A stretch of DNA of 64,000 nt from Cylindrospermum sp. FACHB-282 (GCF_014697195.1 NZ_JACJRJ010000017.1:1-64000); one strand, 5' to 3'. Shown: positions 17,191 to 25,821, counted from the stretch's first letter. The notes: generated by a model not told the origin, from the letters alone. Translations and numbers: made by a program.

Positions 17191-18547
17191 TAGGTTCACC
17201 GATGATTTGACTTAAGTTGCCAATAAAGGGAATAGCGCCATATCTGCCTTTGATGTAGTCACTTTCAAATGAGGCATCATTTCTAACTTTGTATTCAACT
17301 AGGGAATATAAATCTGTAGCACCATATTTATTTTTCTCAGTAAACCAAATCTGATCTCTACGAAAGAGTTTGTTACTCAGCAGGTTTGTATCGTGAGTCA
17401 TAAATATTAGTTGTGCATTTTTATAATTTGTTTCCTTTGAGTTAAATAATTCAACAATTGCCTTACTAATTAAAGGGTGAAGTCTTGCATCAAATTCATC
17501 AAATATCAAAACATTACCATTTTTAAGAGTATCTACCAAAAGCCCAGCAATGGCAACTATTTTTTTAGTTCCTTCGGATTCTTGATTATCTAAGTCAAAC
17601 AATTCCATAGAAATAGAATTACCTTGGCCATCAAACTTTTGATGAGCGGTATTAATTGAATAGACTTCTTTGTTTCCAAATTTTTGATGAGCGGTATTAA
17701 TTGGATAGACTTCTTTGTTTCCAAATTTTTCTTCAATTTTTGTTATTTCTTGCTGTATTCTTTCTCTGAGAATTTCAGGTAAAGAACGTGTTGTAATTTC
17801 TGTTTTCAGTAATTTTATTTCTCTAATACCCAAATCTAATTTTTTAATAAACTGAATAATTTCTTCTTGACGATCATTAGTTTCCGCTAAAGAGTTAATT
17901 GTATAATTTAAATGTTCTCTGTCCTCTAAACCTGAAACTATATTTAGTTTTTTTGTAAGCCAATTTAATATTTTATCAGCTATTTCCACATTAAATTGAG
18001 CAGCCACTGAAAGAAAAAGCGCATTTCGTCTAGTTTTAGGGTGAATACCTTCACCTTTAAATGTTTTAGATAGATATTCCAATCTATCAATTTCTCCATT
18101 ATAACCCCGTTCAAAAAGCCGAGTTTCTCTTGTCTTAGGAACGTAAAATAGCCATTCTGAAACTATGCTTTTTTGAGTAGCTTCAAACCCATATCTATAT
18201 TTTTTAGCATCTAATATAAACACAATTTCAAAGAAAGATGGTTGTGCTTCAGTTTCTGTACTTAACCTAAATGGTTCAACTCCTATTTTATCTGTGCTTT
18301 GAGTATCTTTAGAGGAGTTAATCATAAACCATTTCATAAAACTTAATGCTTTGGCTATGTTGCTTTTACCACTAGCATTAGCCCCATAAATCGCAGCACT
18401 TTTGAGTAATTTAAGTTCATCATCTACCCCAAAAATATTGTTATCATCAAGTTCCTTTTCTTTAGCGACAATATTAGCCGCCACCATACTAAAAGTAACT
18501 TTATCCTTGAAGGATCTGTAATTACCAATACTAAACTCTATGAGCAT
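17183..18547 (-). CDS. RloA-like AAA ATPase (AbiLi type), probable phage-defence sensor
   Basis: This 454-residue protein belongs to the RecF/SMC-like ATPase group found in defence systems. The start is IEFSIGNYRSFKDKVTFSM, Walker A is IYGANASGKSN near 53, the signature-like segment is ESEGTKKIVAIAGLL near 327, Walker B is VLIFDEFDARLHP near 350, and IFMTHDTNLLS is the switch segment. It overlaps the RloB-like gene by 8 bases, so the two are translationally coupled. A 15-residue segment is duplicated in tandem (FGNKEVYPINTAHQK and FGNKEVYSINTAHQK) in the middle. The region is more AT-rich than neighbouring housekeeping genes, which fits acquisition by transfer. Confidence 0.85.
   Translation of the reverse strand: MLIEFSIGNYRSFKDKVTFSMVAANIVAKEKELDDNNIFGVDDELKLLKSAAIYGANASGKSNIAKALSFMKWFMINSSKDTQSTDKIGVEPFRLSTETEAQPSFFEIVFILDAKKYRYGFEATQKSIVSEWLFYVPKTRETRLFERGYNGEIDRLEYLSKTFKGEGIHPKTRRNALFLSVAAQFNVEIADKILNWLTKKLNIVSGLEDREHLNYTINSLAETNDRQEEIIQFIKKLDLGIREIKLLKTEITTRSLPEILRERIQQEITKIEEKFGNKEVYPINTAHQKFGNKEVYSINTAHQKFDGQGNSISMELFDLDNQESEGTKKIVAIAGLLVDTLKNGNVLIFDEFDARLHPLISKAIVELFNSKETNYKNAQLIFMTHDTNLLSNKLFRRDQIWFTEKNKYGATDLYSLVEYKVRNDASFESDYIKGRYGAIPFIGNLSQIIGEPNA
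17639..17728. repeat. In-frame tandem duplication of 45 bases inside the rloA-like gene
   Basis: Two adjacent 45-base units begin TTGATGAGCGGTATTAATTG and differ at one base (GAATAG versus GGATAG). The duplication keeps the frame and repeats 15 residues. Confidence 0.9.
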
Positions 18548-18656
18548 AGTAACCTCCCATCCCTAAACAGCATATTTGTGAGAATTTCACAAATATATAA
18601 CTTAAGCATAGCGGTTATTGGGTTATATGAGCTAATTTTAATATTTTTCACCTTAC

Positions 18657-18766
18657 TTACTCATCTTTAATATCATCAGATGGCTCAATTTTTGCCTGTT
18701 TGTGAGTAGCTAAAGTCAGCCCTTCTTGCAAATGCACAGAAGAATACTTACTCAAACCAATGCGTT
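18657..18766 (-). pseudogene. Possible 3' gene remnant cut by a palindrome
   Basis: The minus strand between the palindrome (18767-18794) and the stop at 18657 stays open and reads a coding-like end: LSKYSSVHLQEGLTLATH, then KQAKIEPSDDIKDE. There is no start, and no family is recognised. It may be a gene tail whose front was lost, or chance. Confidence 0.25.
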
Positions 18767-18794
18767 GTAGGGGCAATTCATGAATTGCCCCTAC
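18767..18794. repeat. Perfect 28-base palindrome
   Basis: GTAGGGGCAATTCA (18767-18780) is directly followed by its exact complement up to 18794. This is a common palindromic module in cyanobacterial intergenic DNA. It lies 17 bases beyond the antiporter stop and could also act as a terminator stem. Confidence 0.85.
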
Positions 18795-18811
18795 GTCAAT
18801 AAAGCGCAGTC

Positions 18812-20446
18812 TCACATAGAATTGGTATCACGGTTTTCTAGCAAGATTACAGGTATGGGACTTGCTTCTAATACTGCTTGGGAGACTGAACCAATCAGCA
18901 CTTGTTCCCAAGGTTGATGTCCGCGTTTTCCCATGACAATTGCAGTTACATTATACTCTTGGGCGATGCTGATAATTTCTTCGGGAACTGCGCCGGTAAC
19001 GGTTAAAAACTCATATTTAATATCCGATAGCAGCTTTTTGGCTTGTTGCTGTAGTTGGTTGACGGCTGGCTCGTTTGCGGTGTTAACTACGTGTAAAACG
19101 ATCGCATCTCCATTACTACGGCGGGCTAAATCTGCTACCTTTATCAAGACTTCTGTCGCTAAATCTGAGGTATCCACCGCTGCGAGTAACAGAGTATGAG
19201 TAGCTACTGTAACCTTTGTGGGATCTACTTCTCCCCTGGTTAATAATTTGGGTGCAAAAGCCATAGTTGCCCAAGCCCCTATTGGTGCAGTGGTTATAAT
19301 GGAAAGGGCTGCGATCGCTAAAATGATCTCTCCTCCCGCTACACCTTGGGCTAGGGGAATCGCCCCAATCGCTGCTTGCACTGTGGCTTTCGCGGAGTTA
19401 CCCGGTAGCAAAAACAGTCTTTCGCGCCAATTCCAATCACTACCCAAAGTCGAGAGATACCAGCCTACCGTGCGCCCGATAAATAAACCAATCGCCAGAA
19501 TTAAAATACCGGGTAGCAAAATCTTAGACAATACTTGCAGTTGAATACTTGCACCCAACAAAACAAACAGGAAAATCTCCGCTACTATCCATAAACTATC
19601 AAAGCCGTTTCGCAATCTTCTAGCTAAGGGTGCATCTAACTCAATTAAGAAAAATCCTAAAGCCATTGTCGCTAAATAACCAGAAAAATACGGTAACCCA
19701 TGAGCGACAATTACCAGAAATAAAGCTAATCCAGCAGCGATGATAGTATCTTGAACTGCATTTTGTGTCCAGTTTTGTTTGGTTAAGAGTGAAACCAGCA
19801 ACCGCGCGGCTAAATATCCCAACAACAGCCCCAAGCATATCTGCATGATAATTTGCAATGGCAGCAGTTGCAAAGCAGTTAAAGTGAATCCGCCAAAAAG
19901 AGTAATTTGCTCAACTCCTCCTTTACCCAAAAAACTCAGCAAGAGGCTGAAGACTAGCAGTAGCAGCACATCAGATAAGGCGCTACCAGTTAAAATGGCG
20001 TCGGGTATACCTTTAGTGACACCCCAACCTAAACTTTTCAGTCTCAGCATTCCCGGAACGATCACAGCGGGAGATTCAGCGCCAATTACACAACCTAACA
20101 GCAAGCCGGTGGGAAAGTCTAACTGAAAAATTACCATAGAAGCGAGGCTTATGGCGATCGCTTCCATAGTCGCCGGCAAAAATCCCAAACGCAGCGCTAC
20201 AGTTCCCTGTTGAGCCAGTTTTTCTCTATCTAACCCTAATCCCGCTTTCATCAAAATAATCATCACCGCCAAAGTTCTTAACTCATCGGCAGCATTCAAC
20301 ACATCTGGGCTGATAACATTACGCACTTGGGGGCCAAGTAAAATCCCCACCAAAATCATCCCAATTAAAGGTGGAGCACCTAAACGACGGGCAATTTGTC
20401 CCACAAAATAGCCCATCAGCAAAATCCACAGCACACTAACTAACAT
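18812..20446 (-). CDS. Cation:proton antiporter (CPA2 type) fused to a universal stress protein domain
   Basis: This is a 544-residue protein. Residues 1-400 form about 12 membrane spans of the Na+(K+)/H+ exchanger fold, with LIGMILVGILLGPQV and the acidic segment IGAESPAVIVPGML in the transport core. Residues 405-540 form a cytoplasmic UspA domain with HTLLLAAVDTSD at the start and the ATP-binding-type segment MGKRGHQPWEQVLIGSVSQAVL near the end. The start at ATG 20446 is set by AAGGAG seven bases upstream. The leader carries a fluoride-riboswitch-like aptamer (20537-20590), so the gene is probably induced by fluoride. Sodium/proton antiporters and usp genes are known members of that regulon; this protein combines both. 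The transported ion is inferred only. Confidence 0.88.
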   Translation of the reverse strand: MLVSVLWILLMGYFVGQIARRLGAPPLIGMILVGILLGPQVRNVISPDVLNAADELRTLAVMIILMKAGLGLDREKLAQQGTVALRLGFLPATMEAIAISLASMVIFQLDFPTGLLLGCVIGAESPAVIVPGMLRLKSLGWGVTKGIPDAILTGSALSDVLLLLVFSLLLSFLGKGGVEQITLFGGFTLTALQLLPLQIIMQICLGLLLGYLAARLLVSLLTKQNWTQNAVQDTIIAAGLALFLVIVAHGLPYFSGYLATMALGFFLIELDAPLARRLRNGFDSLWIVAEIFLFVLLGASIQLQVLSKILLPGILILAIGLFIGRTVGWYLSTLGSDWNWRERLFLLPGNSAKATVQAAIGAIPLAQGVAGGEIILAIAALSIITTAPIGAWATMAFAPKLLTRGEVDPTKVTVATHTLLLAAVDTSDLATEVLIKVADLARRSNGDAIVLHVVNTANEPAVNQLQQQAKKLLSDIKYEFLTVTGAVPEEIISIAQEYNVTAIVMGKRGHQPWEQVLIGSVSQAVLEASPIPVILLENRDTNSM

Positions 20447-20449
20447 CCC

Positions 20450-20592
20450 ATAACTCCTTGAAGTGCAATTTGTAGATACTTTCTACAGGGGAGTTAGGTT
20501 TTAGCAAAGCCCTACTCTCCCGCAGTCAGTGGGAAAAGTAGGAACTATCAGCCTTTTAAAGGGCGGTTTTGGCAAGCTCCATTGCCGTCAAT
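20450..20592 (-). promoter_or_regulatory. Fluoride (crcB-type) riboswitch upstream of the antiporter gene
   Basis: Read on the minus strand, 20590-20537 gives GGCAATGGAGCTTGCC, then AAAACCGCCCTTTAAAAGGC, then TGATAGTTCCTAC. This matches the order and conserved bases of fluoride aptamers: a GGCRAUG-type first stem, the AACYGCC second stem, and the CUGAU...CUAC close. The pseudoknot can form between GGAGCT in the first loop and AGTTCC near the 3' end (one G-U pair). Downstream, CCTACTTTTCCC can pair with GGGAGAGTAGG, competing with the aptamer, while GGGAG...CTCCC offers an alternative stem before the ribosome binding site. This is a reasonable expression platform. Assigned by eye without a covariance model. 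Confidence 0.8.
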
Positions 20593-20702
20593 AGCTTTTA
20601 TTGAAAGATTGAGATTATATCATATATTTTGTTCGATATAAATATATTAACGAAACAAAGGGGTTTTTGATAATATAGCTATATAAATCGTACTGTGTTA
20701 AC

Positions 20703-21123
20703 GGAACCGATAATAATGAGCAACGTTATAAAATGGGTCGTAAATCAGGAAATGCCATAACTTTACTAGAAAGTGTGTACTTCAGACCGATTGTTTCTGT
20801 AGAAAATGTTCAAGAAATAATTTAATTATCATATCCTAATGCAAATACACTAATTAAGGAAATGTGTGACTTAGGTTTGCTTAGGACTTACGCACTGTAC
20901 CAATTTACCCTTTTTTCAGGCTTTTTCGATGCGTCAGGGGACGCATCATACAAGTAGTGTGCTGCCCAGCACAACTTATAGAACTTTCAATGAATAAAAT
21001 TGATTAACATATTTACCATTTTTTGTCAATGCGTAAGTCCTATTGCTACAAGAAATTACAGGACAAAAGCGTAATCGAGTCTTTGCTTATCAACCATTTT
21101 TAGATGTATTTAAGGAATCTTAA
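20703..21123 (+). pseudogene. C-terminal fragment of a Fic-family gene, split by a MITE
   Basis: Joining 20703-20881 to 21048-21123 restores one frame reading GRKSGNAITLLESVYFRPIV, then LSYPNANTLIKEMCDLG, then LLQEITGQKRNRVFAY and a stop at 21121. This is the winged-helix tail that follows the Fic domain in many bacterial Fic proteins. An in-frame TAA at 20823 and the absence of the HPFxDGNGR core show the gene was already a fossil or has decayed since. The frame is exact only when the 161-bp element and one copy of TTGCT are removed. It sits between the antiporter leader and htpX. Confidence 0.8.
20882..21042. mobile_element. 161-bp MITE with 13-bp terminal inverted repeats and 5-bp target duplication
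   Basis: The ends are perfect inverted repeats: TAGGACTTACGCA (20882-20894) and its complement (21030-21042). Both sides are flanked by TTGCT (20877-20881 and 21043-21047), a target-site duplication. The interior has no coding frame. The end AGGACTTACGCA is shared with repeat copy 1 at 10944, suggesting a common mobilising transposase, which is not in this window. It interrupts the fic remnant. Confidence 0.92.
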
Positions 21124-21311
21124 ACATATAAAGTAGCAGCTAAACTCAATTGTATTTTTATAGACGCACCGGGAAAACCGTACCTCAATAACAGGTTTTC
21201 ATCACTGTACCTCAAGGTTGAAGTCAATACAATTAAGGAGTGGCTAAAAAAATGCTGTTGTCCAGAAAAAGTTAAAAAAATTAACACAGCATAAGTAGGA
21301 GAGTTATCAAT

Positions 21312-22184
21312 ATGGGAAACCAACTGAAAACCGCTATGTTACTGGCTACTCTGAGTGGCTTATTGATAGCAATTAGTTACTGGGTACTTGGTGGTACTAC
21401 TGGCTTGATTGTGGGGATTGGATTAGCAGCAGTCACAAACCTGTTTTCTTGGTATCAATCTGATAAGATTGCCTTGGCAGTCTATCGCGCTCAAGCAGTG
21501 ACTGAAGCCGAAGCACCGGGACTTTATAGAATGGTGCACAGGTTGTCTAAGCGTGCCAAGATTCCCATGCCGGGAGTTTACATTGTTCCTAGCCAAGGTG
21601 CCAACGCTTTCGCTACAGGACGAGATCCAGAACATGCGGCTGTTGCTGTTACCGAAGGAATTTTAAATATATTACCAGAGGATGAACTCGAAGGCGTTCT
21701 TGCCCACGAACTCACCCATATAATTAATCGTGACACCCTGACACAAGCAGTAGCTGCTACCATCGCCGGGGCTATCTCTTTCCTCGCGCAAATGGTGAGT
21801 TACAGCTTATGGTTTGGCTCTGCTGGTTCGCGAGATGACAACAGAGGTGGAAATCCTTTGGGAGTGCTATTAACCGTATTACTTGCACCTGTCGCGGCGA
21901 CAATCATTCAGTTAGCAATATCCCGCACCAGAGAATTTTCTGCTGATGCTGGTGCTGCGAGATTAACTGGTAATCCCCGTGCTTTAGCTAGGGCGCTGCA
22001 ACGTTTAGAAGTTACAGCCCGACAAATGCCTTTAAATGCTAACCCAGCTTTTGAACCTTTATTGATTATCCATCCAATTTCTGGGCAGTTTCTGGGTAAT
22101 TTGTTCTCTAGTCACCCAGCGACTGAAGCGCGAGTTGAAGCATTGCTGAAGTTAGAGCAACAACTGCCAACAATAGCTTATTGA
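21312..22184 (+). CDS. htpX: M48-family zinc metalloprotease HtpX
   Basis: This 290-residue membrane protease has two N-terminal membrane spans (about 7-50), the zinc-binding motif HELTHIINRD near 137-146, two more hydrophobic segments, and the third-ligand region SRTREFSADAGAARLTG near 215. The family degrades damaged or misfolded membrane proteins together with FtsH, with the active site on the cytoplasmic side. A GGAG-type ribosome binding site precedes ATG 21312. The length is normal for HtpX. It is likely followed in the same transcript by the small 22255 gene. Confidence 0.95.
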   Translation: MGNQLKTAMLLATLSGLLIAISYWVLGGTTGLIVGIGLAAVTNLFSWYQSDKIALAVYRAQAVTEAEAPGLYRMVHRLSKRAKIPMPGVYIVPSQGANAFATGRDPEHAAVAVTEGILNILPEDELEGVLAHELTHIINRDTLTQAVAATIAGAISFLAQMVSYSLWFGSAGSRDDNRGGNPLGVLLTVLLAPVAATIIQLAISRTREFSADAGAARLTGNPRALARALQRLEVTARQMPLNANPAFEPLLIIHPISGQFLGNLFSSHPATEARVEALLKLEQQLPTIAY

Positions 22185-22254
22185 GTGTTTGTAATTTCAG
22201 TACAGGGTAAAGTTTTCAACCGAGAGTAAGCTTTGTAATAAGGATGCTTGAAGT

Positions 22255-22647
22255 ATGACTGCTAACAACCTCGAAGCCAAAGAAATATTAGATATTAGTT
22301 CTCAAACCCATGAACTAGAAACTGCCTTAGCTGGAGAAACTGATGAAGTCAAGCGGGAAACTAAAGCGCTGATTGAGGCGATCGCCAAACGCGCTCAAGC
22401 TGAGGCTGCTGGTACTATTACCCGTGAAACTTATTTGAATACTGTACGCCAAGCACGGGAAGCGATTGAAAGGCAGAAACTCACCGAACGCGATCATCGC
22501 CTAGAATACAGTTGGGCAGTAATGCAGGATGAAGCTGAAAGAAACTGGTACTTGTTGATGAAAGAAGCGATAAATTTTAGCGATCGCCTTCAAAAAGCTG
22601 CCAAAGCTGCCTGGGAAGCCTTCAATTATCCTCACTCTCAAAGTTAA
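22255..22647 (+). CDS. Conserved hypothetical helical protein
   Basis: This 130-residue, highly charged and almost entirely alpha-helical soluble protein starts at ATG 22255, 70 bases after htpX on the same strand. Segments such as ETDEVKRETKALIEAIAKRA and TYLNTVRQAREAIERQKL suggest coiled coil. No catalytic motif is visible. Its position suggests co-transcription with htpX and a possible link to stress, but that is only context. Confidence 0.65.
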   Translation: MTANNLEAKEILDISSQTHELETALAGETDEVKRETKALIEAIAKRAQAEAAGTITRETYLNTVRQAREAIERQKLTERDHRLEYSWAVMQDEAERNWYLLMKEAINFSDRLQKAAKAAWEAFNYPHSQS

Positions 22648-22701
22648 TTCATTCCTAGGGATACAGCATGGCTGTGTCCCTAATCGTTTTTTGTTTTCCA
22701 G

Positions 22702-23283
22702 TCATGATCCAAAAATCGGCTGTAAATCTAAAATAAAACCTGGTAATATATCTTCTCCCGATAAACTGGTAGGAGATTGTAAAACTTCTGTTGATTGATT
22801 AAGTCGATAAATTTCTACTTGTTTATCTTGAGGATTAATTAACCACCCTAAAAGTAAACCATTATCAATATACTCCCGCATTTTTGCCTGAGTATCTGCT
22901 AAATCATCTGTTTCTGAAAGTAATTCAATTACAAAATCAGAACATAAGGGCAGAAATTTCTTTCTTTGTTCTGGTGTAAGTGCATTCCATCTTTCTATAC
23001 TTACCCAAGATACATCAGGAGAAAGAGTTGCACCCTTAGGTAATTTAAAACCAGTAGAAGAATCAAAAGCTTTTCCTAAGTTATTTTGACGGTTCCAATA
23101 CCAAATTTGTCCTCCTAATTCTAGGTTTCTATCTCCCGTTTCTCCTCCCGTTGGTGCCATAACAATTAATTCACCTTGAGCCGATAATTCTAAACGTAAA
23201 TCTTTATTAGCAGCAATTATTTGCAGAAATTCATCATCTGTGAATTTAAGCGATGGTGGTATTTGTAAAGTTACAGCAGTCAT
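22702..23283 (-). CDS. Uma2-family (DUF820) protein, third of five
   Basis: This 193-residue protein from ATG 23283 has the common form of the family. FTDDEFLQIIAANKDLRLEL leads into ELIVMAPTGGETGDRN, LSPDVSWVSIERW, DFVIELLSETD and a GWLINPQDKQVEIYR strand pair near the end. It is the best match here to the plain PD-(D/E)XK-like Uma2 consensus. Its role is unknown. A pair of palindromic repeats lies upstream. Confidence 0.9.
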   Translation of the reverse strand: MTAVTLQIPPSLKFTDDEFLQIIAANKDLRLELSAQGELIVMAPTGGETGDRNLELGGQIWYWNRQNNLGKAFDSSTGFKLPKGATLSPDVSWVSIERWNALTPEQRKKFLPLCSDFVIELLSETDDLADTQAKMREYIDNGLLLGWLINPQDKQVEIYRLNQSTEVLQSPTSLSGEDILPGFILDLQPIFGS

Positions 23284-23410
23284 AATTCATACCTAGACAT
23301 TTTGCCTCTACCTCTATATTCCTCGTTCCCAGTCTCCGACTCTTAATGCTCATCAGGGAGGTTCTACCTCCCATCCTAGCAATAAATGCCGGACGATATA
23401 AACTCAAGAG

Positions 23411-23559
23411 TTTGAAACCCACGGAGGTGGGTTTTGCCTGTGTAGACGCGATTTCTAATCGCCATTTTTTAAATATTCACTAATGAAGAGATTTGAAACC
23501 CACGGAGGTGGGTTTTGTCTGTGTAGACGCGATTTCTAATCGCCATTTTTTAAATATTC
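23411..23559. repeat. Two direct copies of a 68-base palindromic repeat
   Basis: Copies at 23411-23478 and 23492-23559 begin TTTGAAACCCACGGAGGTGG (second copy ATTTGAAACC), contain a GTAGACGCGATTTCTAATCG tail and end TTTTTTAAATATTC. They differ at one or two bases. ACCCACGGAGGTGGGT forms the stem. The design is that of the 3651 and 26520 repeats. Confidence 0.9.
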
Positions 23560-23568
23560 TCTGCATCT

Positions 23569-25704
23569 CTAACCTAAACCCAGAAATCCTGAAATTAGCG
23601 GCAGAATTTTACTACATTCTTCAACTAATTTTGTTGCTGTGGGTAAACTAGAAATCGTCCCTTTTAAAATTTTTATCGCTGTTTTTGCCGCCTTTTGCAT
23701 TGCTCCTTCTTGGGGATTTTTACCCGCTTCTGCTAAGGCTTTAACTTGCTCTAATGCCTCAACTTTATCTTCTTGATTTAAGTTTTTATCCGCCTCAATC
23801 GCTGCTTGCAATTGCGTCAATAATTCCTTAATTCCCGGTTTCTCTGGTTCGGGTGAAGCTGGTAACTGGCTGATGGTATTTGTCACCACACCGCTAATAT
23901 CCATTTCACCTAAATTTAAAGATTGTCCACTAGCATTAAAATCTCTGCCAACACTACCAATTTCAACTTTGCGGCTGGAATCATCACCGTTAGCCATATT
24001 TTTATTCTCTACTTTTGTTTCAACTTGAACATTTATAGGCTTACTTGCTAATAAACTAATAATATCTGGCATCTTTGCACTTTGTTGGCGATGAAAAAGT
24101 ATCTCATCATCTTTAGCTTGTAATAGTGATTTATATTTTTCTTCTACTGCTGCTAATGCTAATTGATAATTTTGAGTAAAATCACTATGAATCTTTTCTT
24201 TATCAGCGCCTTCAGGTGCATTCACCTTAACGACAACGACGCCGTCACCTTTATTTTCAATACTCTGGATAGATAATTCAGTGTCTTCATTTTGGTTTTG
24301 AACTTTGCTAAAGGCGTTAACAAAAGCTTTCCAGTCAATACCGTCGCGAAAAATTAAATCAACAGTATTTAAAACTTCTTCAAATAGTTTGGTAAATTCT
24401 CCTGGTTGAAATTCCCCACTACTAGGACGACGTTCACGGTCATCGGTTCCCGGCTTGGGATATTCTAGAAGATAGACAAAGCGACAATCTGCATTATCTA
24501 ACTTAGTTGTACTTTCAATATTCCAAGCTTCCAAACAAGCACCTGTCATTTGAGCATTGGTGAAATTAGTACCGACAGCTTGAGCAAGAGTCAGGTTTGC
24601 CCATTCTAAACAAGCACCTTGGAAAGTCGCTTCAATAATATCAGCATCTTTTAAACTAGCCTCTATCAAGTCTGCACCTATCAGGTTTGCTCCTCTGAGG
24701 TTAGCACCAACGTAAGATTTCCCTCTACCATTGCAGCTAACGAGCAAATTGAGAACAGCGCGGTTACTCAATATAGTATTATCTGGTCTAGCAAAATCAA
24801 GTTTTTTCGCTTCATAAAAACGAGTGCGCGTTAGATTTGCTTTTCTGAAATCTGTATTTTTCAGGGTTGCACCAGTAAAATCAGCATCAGTTAAATCAGC
24901 ACCACGAAAACTTGTGCCACCTGTAGCAGCAAAGGCAATAGCTAATGAACGAGTCCAATCATCTATTTCATCTCCAGCTAAACTACGACAGCCAATGTAA
25001 GCACTACAAATCACTAAAACTACGGCTCCAGCCAAGGCTCCATATCCGGTGAAGGCTCCAAATATTCCGGCTACCGTCAAAGCTACCGTCAAAGCTACCG
25101 TCAAAGCTATCGCCAAAGCTACCCCTACGGCTATATATCCTGCTATAGCTCCTGCTACGCTGAAGGCCGCAGATCCCGCTCCTACTACGACTAAGGCTCC
25201 GGCTCCGGCTACAGATCCGGCTGCGGCTGAGGCTGCGGCTCCGATTCCGGCTGTGGTTAAGGCTACGGCTGCGGCTGCGGCTCCGATTCCTACTACGACG
25301 AAGGTTAAGGCTACGGTTACGGCTACTGCTGCTGCTCCGGCCACCTTGAAGGCTATTAAAACCTTGCGAATAGTGACAAGACAAAAGACTGCCACCATGA
25401 CTAGGAGAACTATTTTAGCAATAAAGTTTTCAGAGTTTTTGGTATCAAAAATAAATGCAATCATTGCACCAATGATGATTGAGAAAAACCCTGATATTGC
25501 TGACAGTAGCAATGTAACTATGAGCAACCCAATTACCCAACGTCGCTGTAGTCCAGCCGTAGCACGTGTAAAATCAGCACCTTTAAGGATAGCGTCGGTA
25601 AAATCTGCCCCTCTAATATCAGCTTTGATAAATTTGGCTCCTGTCAGGTTTTGACCTTTAAAAGAGCGCCCTCGAAGATTTTGACCGATGTAGTCTGGCG
25701 GCAT
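23569..25704 (-). CDS. Membrane pentapeptide-repeat protein with Ala/Val-rich central region
   Basis: This 711-residue protein has four parts. Residues 3-48 are a pentapeptide block (LRGRSFKGQNLTGAKFIKAD). Residues 55-245 form a very hydrophobic Ala/Val/Gly-rich region with several membrane spans and simple repeats such as VALTVALTV. Residues 262-410 are a second pentapeptide block (FRGADLTDADFTGATLKNTD). Residues 420-711 are soluble, with a conserved LFEEVLNTVDLIFRDGIDW segment, a VGRDFNASGQSLNLGEMDIS segment and a helical end. I recognise the soluble part from other cyanobacterial pentapeptide proteins but know no function. A membrane effector or sensor is possible. The gene lies between two Uma2 genes and is extremely low in complexity at 25040-25350. 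Confidence 0.75.
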   Translation of the reverse strand: MPPDYIGQNLRGRSFKGQNLTGAKFIKADIRGADFTDAILKGADFTRATAGLQRRWVIGLLIVTLLLSAISGFFSIIIGAMIAFIFDTKNSENFIAKIVLLVMVAVFCLVTIRKVLIAFKVAGAAAVAVTVALTFVVVGIGAAAAAVALTTAGIGAAASAAAGSVAGAGALVVVGAGSAAFSVAGAIAGYIAVGVALAIALTVALTVALTVAGIFGAFTGYGALAGAVVLVICSAYIGCRSLAGDEIDDWTRSLAIAFAATGGTSFRGADLTDADFTGATLKNTDFRKANLTRTRFYEAKKLDFARPDNTILSNRAVLNLLVSCNGRGKSYVGANLRGANLIGADLIEASLKDADIIEATFQGACLEWANLTLAQAVGTNFTNAQMTGACLEAWNIESTTKLDNADCRFVYLLEYPKPGTDDRERRPSSGEFQPGEFTKLFEEVLNTVDLIFRDGIDWKAFVNAFSKVQNQNEDTELSIQSIENKGDGVVVVKVNAPEGADKEKIHSDFTQNYQLALAAVEEKYKSLLQAKDDEILFHRQQSAKMPDIISLLASKPINVQVETKVENKNMANGDDSSRKVEIGSVGRDFNASGQSLNLGEMDISGVVTNTISQLPASPEPEKPGIKELLTQLQAAIEADKNLNQEDKVEALEQVKALAEAGKNPQEGAMQKAAKTAIKILKGTISSLPTATKLVEECSKILPLISGFLGLG

Positions 25705-25821
25705 AATCGCGTCAGCAAAAGATTATTGATTAGATTTTATACCTCTTTGCTGGGCATTATTTCGGTTTTTGGCAAAATTTGGTTAAATTCGCCTGTTGCA
25801 CTATTCTCTGTTTCCCAATCT

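Noticed and set aside
20450-20592. c-di-AMP (ydaO-type) riboswitch, often found with ion transporters
   Set aside because: The conserved ydaO pattern was not found; the short aptamer with AACYGCC and CUGAU...CUAC and the pseudoknot fits the fluoride type instead.
23411-23559. Possible CRISPR-like repeats
   Set aside because: There are only two copies of 68 bases with a 13-base gap; they belong to a dispersed palindrome family and there are no cas genes.
25049-25654. 201-residue plus-strand frame rich in Ala, Pro and Thr opposite the pentapeptide gene
   Set aside because: It is a shadow of the repetitive Ala/Val codons on the minus strand; the minus frame has recognisable pentapeptide blocks and membrane segments.
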